Shown here in pieces: positions 16,001 through 26,294 of a DNA stretch of 42,090 nucleotides (the stretch's first letter is position 1; each line of letters begins with the position of its first letter). The position numbers were made by a program, and so were the translations under genes. The notes beneath the pieces were generated by a model. It worked only from the letters and a program-made list of their open reading frames with translations, was not told where the DNA came from and ran no database searches. Source of the DNA: an uncultured Chloroflexota bacterium. Its GTDB lineage: Bacteria; Chloroflexota; Anaerolineae; Caldilineales; Caldilineaceae. The stretch lies in the NCBI GenBank assembly GCA_903858085.1, contig CAIOHJ010000168.1, positions 1-42,090 on the forward strand, given 5' to 3'.

Positions 16001-16924
16001 TTATTCTCGCTTCCGCCGTTCCTGGGCGAGATAGATCGACAGGGCGCTGAGCAGCATGATCAGCAGCGCCAGCAGGACCGCCAGCGATGCTGCGTTGCCG
16101 ATGCTCAGCCGCTCGAAGGCGTTGACAAAGGTCAGGTAGTTGAGCACCACGGTGCCTTGCCCGGGGCCGCCGCGCGTCAACGTGAAAATAATATCGAACG
16201 CTTGCAGCGACGAAATGATCTGCAGTACCACCACAAAGACCAGGGTCGGGCGCAGGTGCGGCAGGGTGACATAGCGAAAGCGGTGGAACACATCGGCCCC
16301 ATCCATCTTGGCGGCCCGGAAGAGCGACTCCGAAATGCTCTGCATCGACGCCAGCAGGATCAGCGTCGAGAAAGGTAGCGCCTTCCAGGCGGTTGCAAAG
16401 CTGGCAATGCTGAGCGCAAATGTGGGGTCTTCAAACCAGACCACATAACGGTCGATCCACCCCAGCTGCTTGAGCAAGGCGTTGATCAGGCCATAGCTCT
16501 GATGGAAGAGATAGCGCCACATCACCCCGCTCACCACCGGGGCCACCGCCCAGGGCAGCAGGATCAAGACCCGAACCCAGTTGCGCCCGACAAACTGTTC
16601 GTTGAGCACCAGTGCCAGGCAAAGCGACAGCAGCGTGGTCACAGCCACGTTGAGCCCGGCAAAATAGAGGGTGCGTGGCACGGTCTCGATCACACGCCCC
16701 TCTGTGACCAGCCCGGCATAGTTGGCCAGCCCGACAAATTTCCACTGCGGAGAGATGGTCAGCTCGATCTGGTGCAGGCTCATGTAGAGCGCATAGAGGA
16801 TGGGCAGCGCCAGAAAAACCAGCACCAGCAGCAGGGTGGGCAGCAGCAGCAGCAGCCCAAATCTGCCCTCGTCCATGCGATGAAAACGCTGCCAGAAACC
16901 GTCTGCCGGTTGTGTAGGAGTCAT
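16001..16924 (-). CDS. sugar ABC transporter permease, MalF/UgpA type
   Basis: I prefer ATG 16924, which has AGAGG five bases upstream, over the GTG at 16948. The product has 307 residues and about six membrane helices, beginning with FGLLLLLPTLLLVLVFLALPILYALYMS. The EAA-type loop is SLFRAAKMDGADVFHRFRYVTLPHLRP. This is the layout of CUT1 first permeases (MalF, UgpA, MsmF). The upstream neighbour is the binding protein gene, separated by a strong hairpin that may set a lower permease level. Confidence 0.94.
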   Translation of the reverse strand: MTPTQPADGFWQRFHRMDEGRFGLLLLLPTLLLVLVFLALPILYALYMSLHQIELTISPQWKFVGLANYAGLVTEGRVIETVPRTLYFAGLNVAVTTLLSLCLALVLNEQFVGRNWVRVLILLPWAVAPVVSGVMWRYLFHQSYGLINALLKQLGWIDRYVVWFEDPTFALSIASFATAWKALPFSTLILLASMQSISESLFRAAKMDGADVFHRFRYVTLPHLRPTLVFVVVLQIISSLQAFDIIFTLTRGGPGQGTVVLNYLTFVNAFERLSIGNAASLAVLLALLIMLLSALSIYLAQERRKRE

Positions 16925-16986
16925 CAAAACCTCTGGCGAGATGCCCACGCCGGAAGGCGGGGGTGTTCAAAAGGTTGGTTTTTGCA

Positions 16987-17025
16987 GGCTGGCCGGGCAC
17001 AGACAGCCTCTGTCTGCACCCAGCC
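16987..17025 (-). other. strong intercistronic hairpin between binding protein and permease genes
   Basis: On the minus-strand transcript, GTGCAGACAG pairs with CTGTCTGTGC over 10 positions (two G-U pairs) around a 3-nt loop. It is extended by GGCTGG paired with CCAGCC after a 4-nt bulge. The structure lies 13 nt after the stop codon of the binding protein gene. Hairpins here are well known in sugar operons such as malE-malF, where they raise the binding protein to permease ratio by protecting the upstream message. No U-run follows. Confidence 0.7.
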
Positions 17026-17038
17026 AGTCCAAAGCCGG

Positions 17039-18391
17039 TCAGGCAGCCATGGCCCAGTAGGCGTCGATGGCCTTCTGCGCATCTGCCTGAATCCGTTCGC
17101 AGGCTTCCTTGGGGGTGCCTTCCCCCTTGAGCAGCCGGTTCATGTGGTCGTTGAACACGGTGCCGACGTCGAAATAGAAGGGTGACCCGTAGCGCGGGGC
17201 CGGGTACTGGACCTGCTCCGAGACCGCTGCAAACTGGGGTGCCTTCTCCTGCACCTCAGGGTCGCTGAAGGCTGTGCCCAGGGCTGGCGGTCGCCCCCAA
17301 CTGGTGGCCACCAACTTCTGCACCTCAGGCGAGACGATAAATTCGAGCCAGGCCATGCCCAGCTCCTTGTTGCTCGAAAATTTGTTGATCGAGTAGCCCT
17401 CGAAGCCGTTGGCCGAGCCGCTGCGCAGGCTGAGCCCGGGGATGATCCCGGTCTTGACCTTGCCCACCACCTGAGACTGTTCCGGGTCCTGTGCCAGCGC
17501 GTAGTGGTTGGGGAAGGCAAAGTAGTGGCCGATCCCCCCTCCACGGAAGACCTTGCCCTGCTCGATCGAGCTGTTGATGGTCAGCCCGGCGGGGTCGATC
17601 CACTGGTCGACGACGACGCCGTTGTAGAAAGCCTCCATGGCCATCAACCCTTCGGGGGTGTCGACCTGGATCTGGGTCTGGTCTTCGTTCAACAGCGTGC
17701 CGCCGGTCGAATTGTAGAGTGTGATGAAGGTGAAGAAGCTGGAGTTGGCATCCCCGAGGGTGAAGAGGGTGCCGTAGTTGCTGCCCTGGGTGAGCTTCAT
17801 GCTGTATTCAGCAAATTGCTGCCAGTTTTCCGGTGCCTTTTCAGGGTCCAGCCCCGCCTGCGCATAGAGCTCGGTGTTCCACATAAAGATCGCCATGTTC
17901 GAGTCGAAGGGGATGCCGTACTGGGTGCCCAGAAAGGAGAGCGCCTTGACCGGTGTCGCGTTGAGCCCGGCCAGCAGAGTCGGGTTGAACGCGCTGAGAT
18001 CTTCGAACAGCCCGCGGCCATATTTGGCGGTGAAGGTCTCCCAACAGTAGAGAACATCCTGCGAACCGTCCTCGCTGGCGAGGAAGACCGCGTACTTGGC
18101 GTCGGCGTCGGCGCCGCCGATCGAGGTGTAGGTGACCTTGGCGCCACTCTGTTCTTCAAACAGCGGGATCCAGAGGTCACGTACCTGGGCGTCGTGGTGG
18201 TTGCCGGCGAAGACTGTCAACTCTTTGCCGGCAAAGGGCTTGGAGATCACTGCGGGCGCGGACTCACCGGACGGAGCGGGGGCAGGGACAGGCGCACAGG
18301 CTGCGCTGAGGGCTGTCACCGCCGCGCCTGCGCCTGCGATCTGCAGAAACTTGCGACGCGTGAGGCTTTTTTTGCTGACATCACCAAACAT
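17039..18391 (-). CDS. sugar ABC transporter substrate-binding lipoprotein, Tat type
   Basis: ATG 18391 is chosen because AAGGAGGAA lies directly upstream at good spacing. The 450-residue product begins with a Tat-like lipoprotein signal: SLTRRKFLQIAGAGAAVTALSAACAP, with twin arginines and lipobox SAAC. After a Pro/Ser-rich linker comes an extracellular solute-binding family 1 domain (TVFAGNHHDAQVRDLWIPLF, then KYGRGLFEDLSAF, and a C-terminal LEFIVSPEVQKLVA). It would present an oligosaccharide or sugar derivative to the permease pair encoded next. The substrate cannot be named from sequence. The upstream gap holds a threefold 12-bp repeat. Confidence 0.94.
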   Translation of the reverse strand: MFGDVSKKSLTRRKFLQIAGAGAAVTALSAACAPVPAPAPSGESAPAVISKPFAGKELTVFAGNHHDAQVRDLWIPLFEEQSGAKVTYTSIGGADADAKYAVFLASEDGSQDVLYCWETFTAKYGRGLFEDLSAFNPTLLAGLNATPVKALSFLGTQYGIPFDSNMAIFMWNTELYAQAGLDPEKAPENWQQFAEYSMKLTQGSNYGTLFTLGDANSSFFTFITLYNSTGGTLLNEDQTQIQVDTPEGLMAMEAFYNGVVVDQWIDPAGLTINSSIEQGKVFRGGGIGHYFAFPNHYALAQDPEQSQVVGKVKTGIIPGLSLRSGSANGFEGYSINKFSSNKELGMAWLEFIVSPEVQKLVATSWGRPPALGTAFSDPEVQEKAPQFAAVSEQVQYPAPRYGSPFYFDVGTVFNDHMNRLLKGEGTPKEACERIQADAQKAIDAYWAMAA

Positions 18392-18474
18392 TTGCTTCCT
18401 CCTTGTAAGAAAGACCTGCACGTGAATCGTTCGCACCGTGTGGGGCTGGCACACCTCCTCGTGGCCGGATCCGC

Positions 18475-18510
18475 ACGGTGTTGTACACGGTGTTGTACAC
18501 GGTGTTGTAC
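18475..18510. repeat. 3 x 12-bp tandem repeat upstream of the binding protein gene
   Basis: The unit ACGGTGTTGTAC occurs three times without change. It sits 84 bp upstream of the binding protein start, between that gene and the oxidoreductase gene. Each junction contains TGTACA or its near-palindrome, so one face of the helix repeats every 12 bp. It could be a regulator site or simple slippage DNA. In the minus frame it would read YNTV three times, but it is not within a supported gene. Confidence 0.85.
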
Positions 18511-18541
18511 AGAGGGCGTTCCCCCTCTCCTCCCGGCTGGC

Positions 18542-19567
18542 TCAGCCGTAGTGGCTGCGCCAGTCGGCCTCGACCTGCATCGGCAGCCCGCGGGCTGCCG
18601 ACTCCAGCAGCTTGACCATCAGCGTGGTGGCGAGGCGCCCCTCGCGGACGCCCACCTCGCACGGGCGGCGGGCCATCGCACAGAGGGCAAAATGACGCAA
18701 CAACGCCAGATCTCCTTCGACATCGGCCCGCTCGAACTCGTCCAGGTCGGCTATCCCCAGCGTCGGCTGTGCACAGCCCCACAGGTGAGCCCTGTGGTAG
18801 CGGTCGTACAGGCACGCCCCTTGGTTCAGCCCAAAAACCTGGCAGAAAAAGGTCGACGTATAGGGGTTGCGTCCTGGGTCGCCGTGGACCAGCGCCGCCA
18901 CCGCGCCGTTGGCAAACTTGATCGTACCCACCAGCGTGTCGATCTGGCCAGCCATTTGGTGGATGCGGTCGCTGCCACAGGCGTAGACTTCGACAGGGTC
19001 AGCGCCGGCCAGATAACAGAGCAGGTCGGCGGTGTGGCAGCCTGCCCCCAGCACCGTGCCGCCGCCGATCCCTGGCTGCAGCGACCAGCTGTCGTCGGGC
19101 ACGCGGTCGTTCATCATCTGTCCGGTCAACAGGAACGGCTCCGGCACCCACTGGCGGATACGGCGCACCAGCGGCATGAAGCGCATTTTGAGCCCGACCG
19201 CCACCGTCACCCCCGCCCGCCGCACTGCTTCTTCGATCTGCCAGCACTCGTCGATCGTGAGCGCCAGCGGTTTCTCGATCAGAATGTGCTTGCCGTGGCG
19301 CGCCGCTGCGACCGCATAGGGGGTATGGGTGTCGTGCCAGGTGCTGATCAACACGGCGTCGATGTCTGGGTCGGCCAGCACCTGTTCGGGGTCGGCCGTC
19401 GCATACCGGCCGCCGTACTCCGCCAACAGCCGCTCGGCGTTGGCCTGGCGCACGTCGGCATAGCCATGCATGCGCAGCAAAGGGCTTTCCTGTCGCGCAA
19501 TTTTTTCTACATACAGCTCAGCACGCTGGCCACAGCCAATGCAGCCGACCCGCAGAACTTCGGCCAT
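18542..19567 (-). CDS. Gfo/Idh/MocA family NAD(P)-dependent oxidoreductase
   Basis: The 341-residue protein starts with a Rossmann motif (VGCIGCGQRAE, 7-17) and has the family signature EKPLAL at 98-103. The C-terminal half is the alpha/beta substrate domain (VGLKMRFMPLVRRIR, then GGGTVLGAGCHTADLLCYLAG, with a likely catalytic His). Members oxidise or reduce hydroxyls of sugars, inositols and sugar acids. AGGAG lies 8 nt before the ATG. The next gene upstream is an MDR dehydrogenase 42 bp away; these two families occur as one fused protein in other bacteria, which supports joint action. The substrate is probably what the linked transporter imports. Confidence 0.92.
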   Translation of the reverse strand: MAEVLRVGCIGCGQRAELYVEKIARQESPLLRMHGYADVRQANAERLLAEYGGRYATADPEQVLADPDIDAVLISTWHDTHTPYAVAAARHGKHILIEKPLALTIDECWQIEEAVRRAGVTVAVGLKMRFMPLVRRIRQWVPEPFLLTGQMMNDRVPDDSWSLQPGIGGGTVLGAGCHTADLLCYLAGADPVEVYACGSDRIHQMAGQIDTLVGTIKFANGAVAALVHGDPGRNPYTSTFFCQVFGLNQGACLYDRYHRAHLWGCAQPTLGIADLDEFERADVEGDLALLRHFALCAMARRPCEVGVREGRLATTLMVKLLESAARGLPMQVEADWRSHYG

Positions 19568-19609
19568 CTCACGCTCCTGGGTGCACCCTCTCTTCCGACT
19601 GAGGGGAGA

Positions 19610-20728
19610 TTACGCGGGCTCGTAGGTGAACAGCACGGTCGGCGGCCGGCCAGGCGCATGCAGCAGGGCATAGCCTTCGGGTGCCTGTGCGATCGGCACC
19701 CGTGTGGGCGCCAGCCCCTCCAGGCTGACCACACCGTCGGCCAGCATGCGCAGAAAGGCCACCTGCTGGCGGTTTTCGGTCCAGCGTCCGTAGCCGATGT
19801 TGAAATCGACGCCCCCTTCCTCGTAGGTCGTGTCGTAGCGCCCGGTGCCGTAGGCGATCGAAGGGACCAACGTCACCTCGCGCGAGTACATGCGCGCCCG
19901 CGTGATATTCATCCCAAACGCGCCGACCCCCACCACCCGGGCGCGTGTGCGGCAGAGGTCGAAGGCTGTGTTGAGCGGGTCGCTGGAGGAGGTGGCGATC
20001 GCCAAGATCACCCCGTCGGCGCCGAAGCCATCGGTCATCTCCAGCACGGCGCGCACCGGGTCTTCCCGCAAAGGGTTGATCGCCCGGGTGGCCCCCACCT
20101 GCAAGGCTTGCTCGACCCGGCGGTCGTCGATGTCCAGCCCCAGCACATAGAGGCCCGCATGGCGGGCGATCTGCGTGCTGAGCTGCCCCAGCAGCCCGAG
20201 CCCATAGACGACCACGGTCTCGCCGAACTGGCACTCCGTGCGGCGTACGCCAGTCATGGCAATGCAGCCCAGCGTCACAAAGGCGGCATGGTCGAGGGGC
20301 ACGCTGTCGGGCACCTTGGCCACTAAATTGCGCGGCATGCCGACCAACTCGGCGTGGACAGCACACTGGTTGCCCGAACAGGCGACGCGGTCCCCCACCT
20401 GGAGGTCGACCACCTCTTTGGAGACCGCCACCACGGTGCCGGCCAGGCTGTAACCGACCGAGGCAGTGCCGGGCAGCTGCCCGCGCGGCTCAGGAAAGCC
20501 CCAGTCGACCGTCTGTTTGCGCAGCTGGGGGGGCTGGCCGATGCGCAAACTGGGATAGGTGTCGTCCCCCAGTGTGTCGGGGTGACCCGAACTGTAGATG
20601 ATTTTCATCTCGGTGCCGCTGCTGACCGCTGAAAAAGCAGTCTTGACCAGCACCTCTCCTGGACGTAGCTCGGGTTCGGCCACGTCAAGCACCACCGGCT
20701 TGCCTTCGATTGCAAAGACTCTTTTCAT
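19610..20728 (-). CDS. zinc-type medium-chain dehydrogenase/reductase (MDR) family protein
   Basis: The likely start is ATG 20728 (372 residues, MKRVFAIEGKPVVLDV). The N-terminal GroES-like part includes FSAVSSGTEMK and GYSLAGTVVAV. The Rossmann motif is VVVYGLGLLGQLSTQIARHAG with Asp in GLDIDD. The position of the usual catalytic Cys is taken by Ser in AVSSGTE, as in the MDR half of bi-domain sugar oxidoreductases, so classical alcohol dehydrogenase activity is doubtful. The start is odd: AAAGGAGG (rc of 20778-20785) lies about 35 nt before the ATG. An in-frame CTG at 20770 is better spaced from it, and a GTG lies at 20752. It follows the regulator gene by 105 bp. Confidence 0.9.
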   Translation of the reverse strand: MKRVFAIEGKPVVLDVAEPELRPGEVLVKTAFSAVSSGTEMKIIYSSGHPDTLGDDTYPSLRIGQPPQLRKQTVDWGFPEPRGQLPGTASVGYSLAGTVVAVSKEVVDLQVGDRVACSGNQCAVHAELVGMPRNLVAKVPDSVPLDHAAFVTLGCIAMTGVRRTECQFGETVVVYGLGLLGQLSTQIARHAGLYVLGLDIDDRRVEQALQVGATRAINPLREDPVRAVLEMTDGFGADGVILAIATSSSDPLNTAFDLCRTRARVVGVGAFGMNITRARMYSREVTLVPSIAYGTGRYDTTYEEGGVDFNIGYGRWTENRQQVAFLRMLADGVVSLEGLAPTRVPIAQAPEGYALLHAPGRPPTVLFTYEPA

Positions 20729-20833
20729 GATCGGTTTGGCGGCGAAAACCACCCCGGCGGGTGGAGACAGCCGTTTTCCTCCTTTCTGGATACAATGGTT
20801 CGCATGGTTAAAAAAGGGATGTCCGGAATCCCT

Positions 20834-21532
20834 CTATCCTTGTGGCTGGGTCGAGTCGACCAGGTTGAGCACACGACCCTTGGCGCGCTGCACATGGGCT
20901 GCAAAGGCGCTCTGCAGCGCTGTTTCGTCATGCGCTTCGATCGCCTGCAAGATGGTGTCATGTTCGGGCTCGGTGTAGCGCAGATAGACCTCGCGGTCAA
21001 ATTTTTGGTAGAGACGGGCCATCTGCAGGGGCCCGCCGATCGTGCGGTAGATCTCGATCAGGCGGTCGTTGCCGCTGACCTGCACGATCTGCACATGGAA
21101 CGTCTGATCGAGGGAGATGTACCGTTCGATCGTGTCGTCGGGCTCGTCGCCCGCCAGCAGGTCGCGCATCTGCTGGCGAGTGGCATGCAGCTGGGCGATT
21201 GCGGCGGCTCCGATCTTGTGGACGACCAGCGGGGCGATAAACAGCTCGAGTGCAAGGCGTACGTCGTAGCTTTCCACAATATTTTTGGGGTCGATTTCGG
21301 AGACAAAGGTCCCGCGGCGCGGCAGAATCTGGACCAGCCCTTCGCTTTCCAGTTTATGCAGCGCCTCTTTGAGGGGGGTACGGCTGACCTGGAGCTGTTG
21401 TTCCAGCTCGTCGAGGTCGAGCCGATGGCCGGGCGGGTAGACGTGGTTCAAAATCCCGCTGCGCAGCAAGGCGTAGACATCCTCGCGGATGCTCAGCCGG
21501 GCGATCGGCGTGATAGAAGATGCAGGTGTCAC
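20834..21532 (-). CDS. GntR family transcriptional regulator, FCD (FadR-like) subfamily
   Basis: The 232-residue protein has an N-terminal winged helix (REDVYALLRSGILNHVYPPGHRLDLDELEQQLQVSRTPLKEALHKLESEGLVQILPRRGTFVSEI, about 14-78) and a C-terminal all-helical FCD domain (about 85-222) with the metal/ligand pattern DVRLALELF, DQTFHVQIV and EHDTILQAIEAHD. FCD regulators usually respond to sugar acids or organic acids. The start is a GTG with a weak ribosome site. It is the first gene of the sugar operon, behind a near-consensus promoter with a heptamer repeat at the predicted transcription start. Autoregulation and control of the operon are therefore likely. Confidence 0.94.
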   Translation of the reverse strand: MTPASSITPIARLSIREDVYALLRSGILNHVYPPGHRLDLDELEQQLQVSRTPLKEALHKLESEGLVQILPRRGTFVSEIDPKNIVESYDVRLALELFIAPLVVHKIGAAAIAQLHATRQQMRDLLAGDEPDDTIERYISLDQTFHVQIVQVSGNDRLIEIYRTIGGPLQMARLYQKFDREVYLRYTEPEHDTILQAIEAHDETALQSAFAAHVQRAKGRVLNLVDSTQPQG

Positions 21533-21557
21533 AGGGTCGATCGACTCTTTCTGGACA

Positions 21558-21589
21558 GTGAAATCAGAAATTAGAAATCAGAAATTTCT
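21558..21589. promoter_or_regulatory. heptamer repeat at the GntR operon start site, candidate operator
   Basis: On the plus strand the 7-bp units are GTGAAAT, CAGAAAT, TAGAAAT and CAGAAAT, followed by TTCT. The last unit forms the palindrome AGAAATTTCT (21580-21589). The repeats cover the predicted start site of the minus-strand operon and the bases just after it, where a repressor would block transcription. Only the AT-rich repeat and its position are seen. Binding by the adjacent regulator is inferred; FCD operators are usually short palindromes. Confidence 0.5.
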
Positions 21590-21592
21590 AAA

Positions 21593-21621
21593 AGTATACG
21601 GCCGGACAACACCTTTGTCAA
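21593..21621 (-). promoter_or_regulatory. sigma-70-type promoter of the sugar operon
   Basis: On the minus strand TTGACA (21616-21621) and TATACT (21593-21598) are separated by exactly 17 bp. The -35 is perfect and the -10 has one mismatch. Transcription would start near 21586, about 54 nt before the GTG of the GntR gene. Confidence 0.8.
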
Positions 21622-21681
21622 GTGCCGTCGAGAGCGTCCAACAGTTCCCCATCTGGAACTGCTGCCTTTGTGCCGGGGAGA

Positions 21682-21711
21682 TTGCAGACAAACGCCCGCC
21701 CGTGCTAGACT
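21682..21711 (+). promoter_or_regulatory. promoter of the EEP-family gene, probably leaderless
   Basis: TTGCAG (21682-21687) and TAGACT (21706-21711) are 18 bp apart. The ATG at 21718 begins 7 nt after the -10 box, which is where transcription should start. No Shine-Dalgarno sequence precedes the ATG. Together these suggest a leaderless message. Confidence 0.55.
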
Positions 21712-21717
21712 GCGTTT

Positions 21718-22533
21718 ATGCGTGTCGTCACCTACAACATCCACGGCTGGCGTACAGCCGAGGGCGAGCCCAACCTGGCCGCGATCGGCGACGTGCTGGA
21801 GGCGCTCGATGCCAGCGTGGTCGGGCTGAACGAGGTCTTTTATCCTCAGGTCGTGGCTGGCGCTGCCGGCCCAGCCCTGGAGGCCTTGGCAGCCCGCCTG
21901 GGGATGCACTTTGTCTTTGGCCCGTGTCTGCGCTGGGCTGCGGGGCACAACATGCCGGCTACGGCGTACGGCAATGCTCTGCTCAGCCGCTGGCCGATCC
22001 TTGCCAGCTCAGCCCACCACCTCACCGCCAAAGAAGAAGACAAAGAGGGGCTGCTGGCCAGCCTCGAGCCGCGCGGGCTGCTCGAAGGGCGCATCCTGCT
22101 CTCCAGTGGCCAGACGTTGACGCTCTATGTGACCCATCTCGACCACACGGCTGCAGCCGCCCGCTGGGTACAACTGCGCGTGGCGCGCACCTGGCTGGTG
22201 CGCGACCGCCATCGCCCCCACCTTGTGATGGGGGATTTCAATGCGGTCAGCCGCTGGGATGCAGCGGAGCCTCCCCCCCCCGGTGACAGAGCGTTCCAGC
22301 TGATAGACGCCATGGAAAAAGCGGGCTATGTCGATCTCTATCGGCACTTTGGCAGCCCAGGAGCTGCCACTTTCCTCGCCGGTGACGAGCCCGCCCGCAT
22401 TGATTATCTCTTTGCCAGCCCTGCCTTGCTCCCTGCTGCGACTGGCTGCACGATCTGGGGCGCCGCCGACGGCGTTTCCGACCACCGCCCGGTGCTGGTC
22501 GATCTGGATCTGGAGCGGCTTTTTGCTGGCTGA
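21718..22533 (+). CDS. endonuclease/exonuclease/phosphatase (EEP) family hydrolase
   Basis: The 271-residue protein has all the EEP metal and catalytic motifs in order: TYNIHG (Asn 7), LNEVF (Glu 39), THLDHT, MGDFNAVS, DYLFAS and SDHRPV (His near 256). The family hydrolyses phosphodiesters in DNA, RNA, sphingomyelin, inositol phosphates or nucleotides. The short form with YNIHGW resembles bacterial metal-dependent hydrolases near synthetase or lipid genes, but the substrate cannot be inferred. No signal peptide or membrane segment is seen. It is divergent from the GntR operon and likely read from a leaderless message. The gene after it is carB, 186 bp away. Confidence 0.92.
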   Translation: MRVVTYNIHGWRTAEGEPNLAAIGDVLEALDASVVGLNEVFYPQVVAGAAGPALEALAARLGMHFVFGPCLRWAAGHNMPATAYGNALLSRWPILASSAHHLTAKEEDKEGLLASLEPRGLLEGRILLSSGQTLTLYVTHLDHTAAAARWVQLRVARTWLVRDRHRPHLVMGDFNAVSRWDAAEPPPPGDRAFQLIDAMEKAGYVDLYRHFGSPGAATFLAGDEPARIDYLFASPALLPAATGCTIWGAADGVSDHRPVLVDLDLERLFAG

Positions 22534-22719
22534 CCCCTGCCGCCGGCGGTTTCGAGCGCGTTTCAGGCGCCGAGTGCCCGCCGACCTGCCCTCGATAGCT
22601 GCCAACTCGCCTCTCTTGGATGGCAAAAAAGCGGGATCGTATGCGATACTGCTCCAAACGCCGGGGTGCAACGGGCCCGCCGGGCAGCCAAAAAGAGTGG
22701 GGGAGCGTGTTCAGGGACT

Positions 22720-26001
<3,282 letters not shown>

Positions 26002-26009
26002 AGCGCTTT

Positions 26010-26294
26010 ATGGGAACCGATGTCAAAGCGCTGGCCCGCTGGGCGATCGGCCGCGGCTACCGCCTGCGCTTTACCACCCGCCAGGGGCAGCGCGCGCAAG
26101 GGGTACTGACGGCAGAGGGGACGCAGCAGCCCTTCGACTACGATGCCGCCGCACGGGTGATCGAACTGCCCGGCAGATGCATCCAGATCGACGAATATGG
26201 ATGGGAAGTGGGACCGTCAGGCCCGCCAGATCGAAAGTCCGGCGAAAGGTGGGGGGAGCTCGGAGGTTTGGATGAGAGAGCTGGCAGGCCGTGA
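26010..26294 (+). CDS. small protein of unknown function (94 aa)
   Basis: ATG 26010 lies 8 nt after the carB stop. The alternative TTG at 25998 overlaps that stop. The first 65 or so residues look like a folded domain (VKALARWAIGRGYRLRFTTRQ, then RVIELPGRCIQIDEYGWEVG). The tail is Gly/Arg-rich and low in complexity. The stop TGA at 26292-26294 lies inside the first unit of a 15-bp tandem repeat, and the gene overlaps the next one by 23 bp. Spacing and direction place it in the carB-rlmI run. I do not recognise the family. It could be translated with carB by coupling, or be an artefact of open frames in this GC-rich DNA. Confidence 0.55.
   Translation: MGTDVKALARWAIGRGYRLRFTTRQGQRAQGVLTAEGTQQPFDYDAAARVIELPGRCIQIDEYGWEVGPSGPPDRKSGERWGELGGLDERAGRP

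Noticed and set aside
18392..18454. GTG start at 18454 for the sugar-binding protein
   Set aside because: AGGAG abuts the GTG with no spacer, and the start at 18391 has an ideal ribosome site and a proper Tat lipoprotein signal.
22616..22650. Possible carB promoter (TTGGAT with TATGCG or GATACT)
   Set aside because: The spacing fits only the poor -10 and the better -10 is 23 bp away. It is too weak to list.
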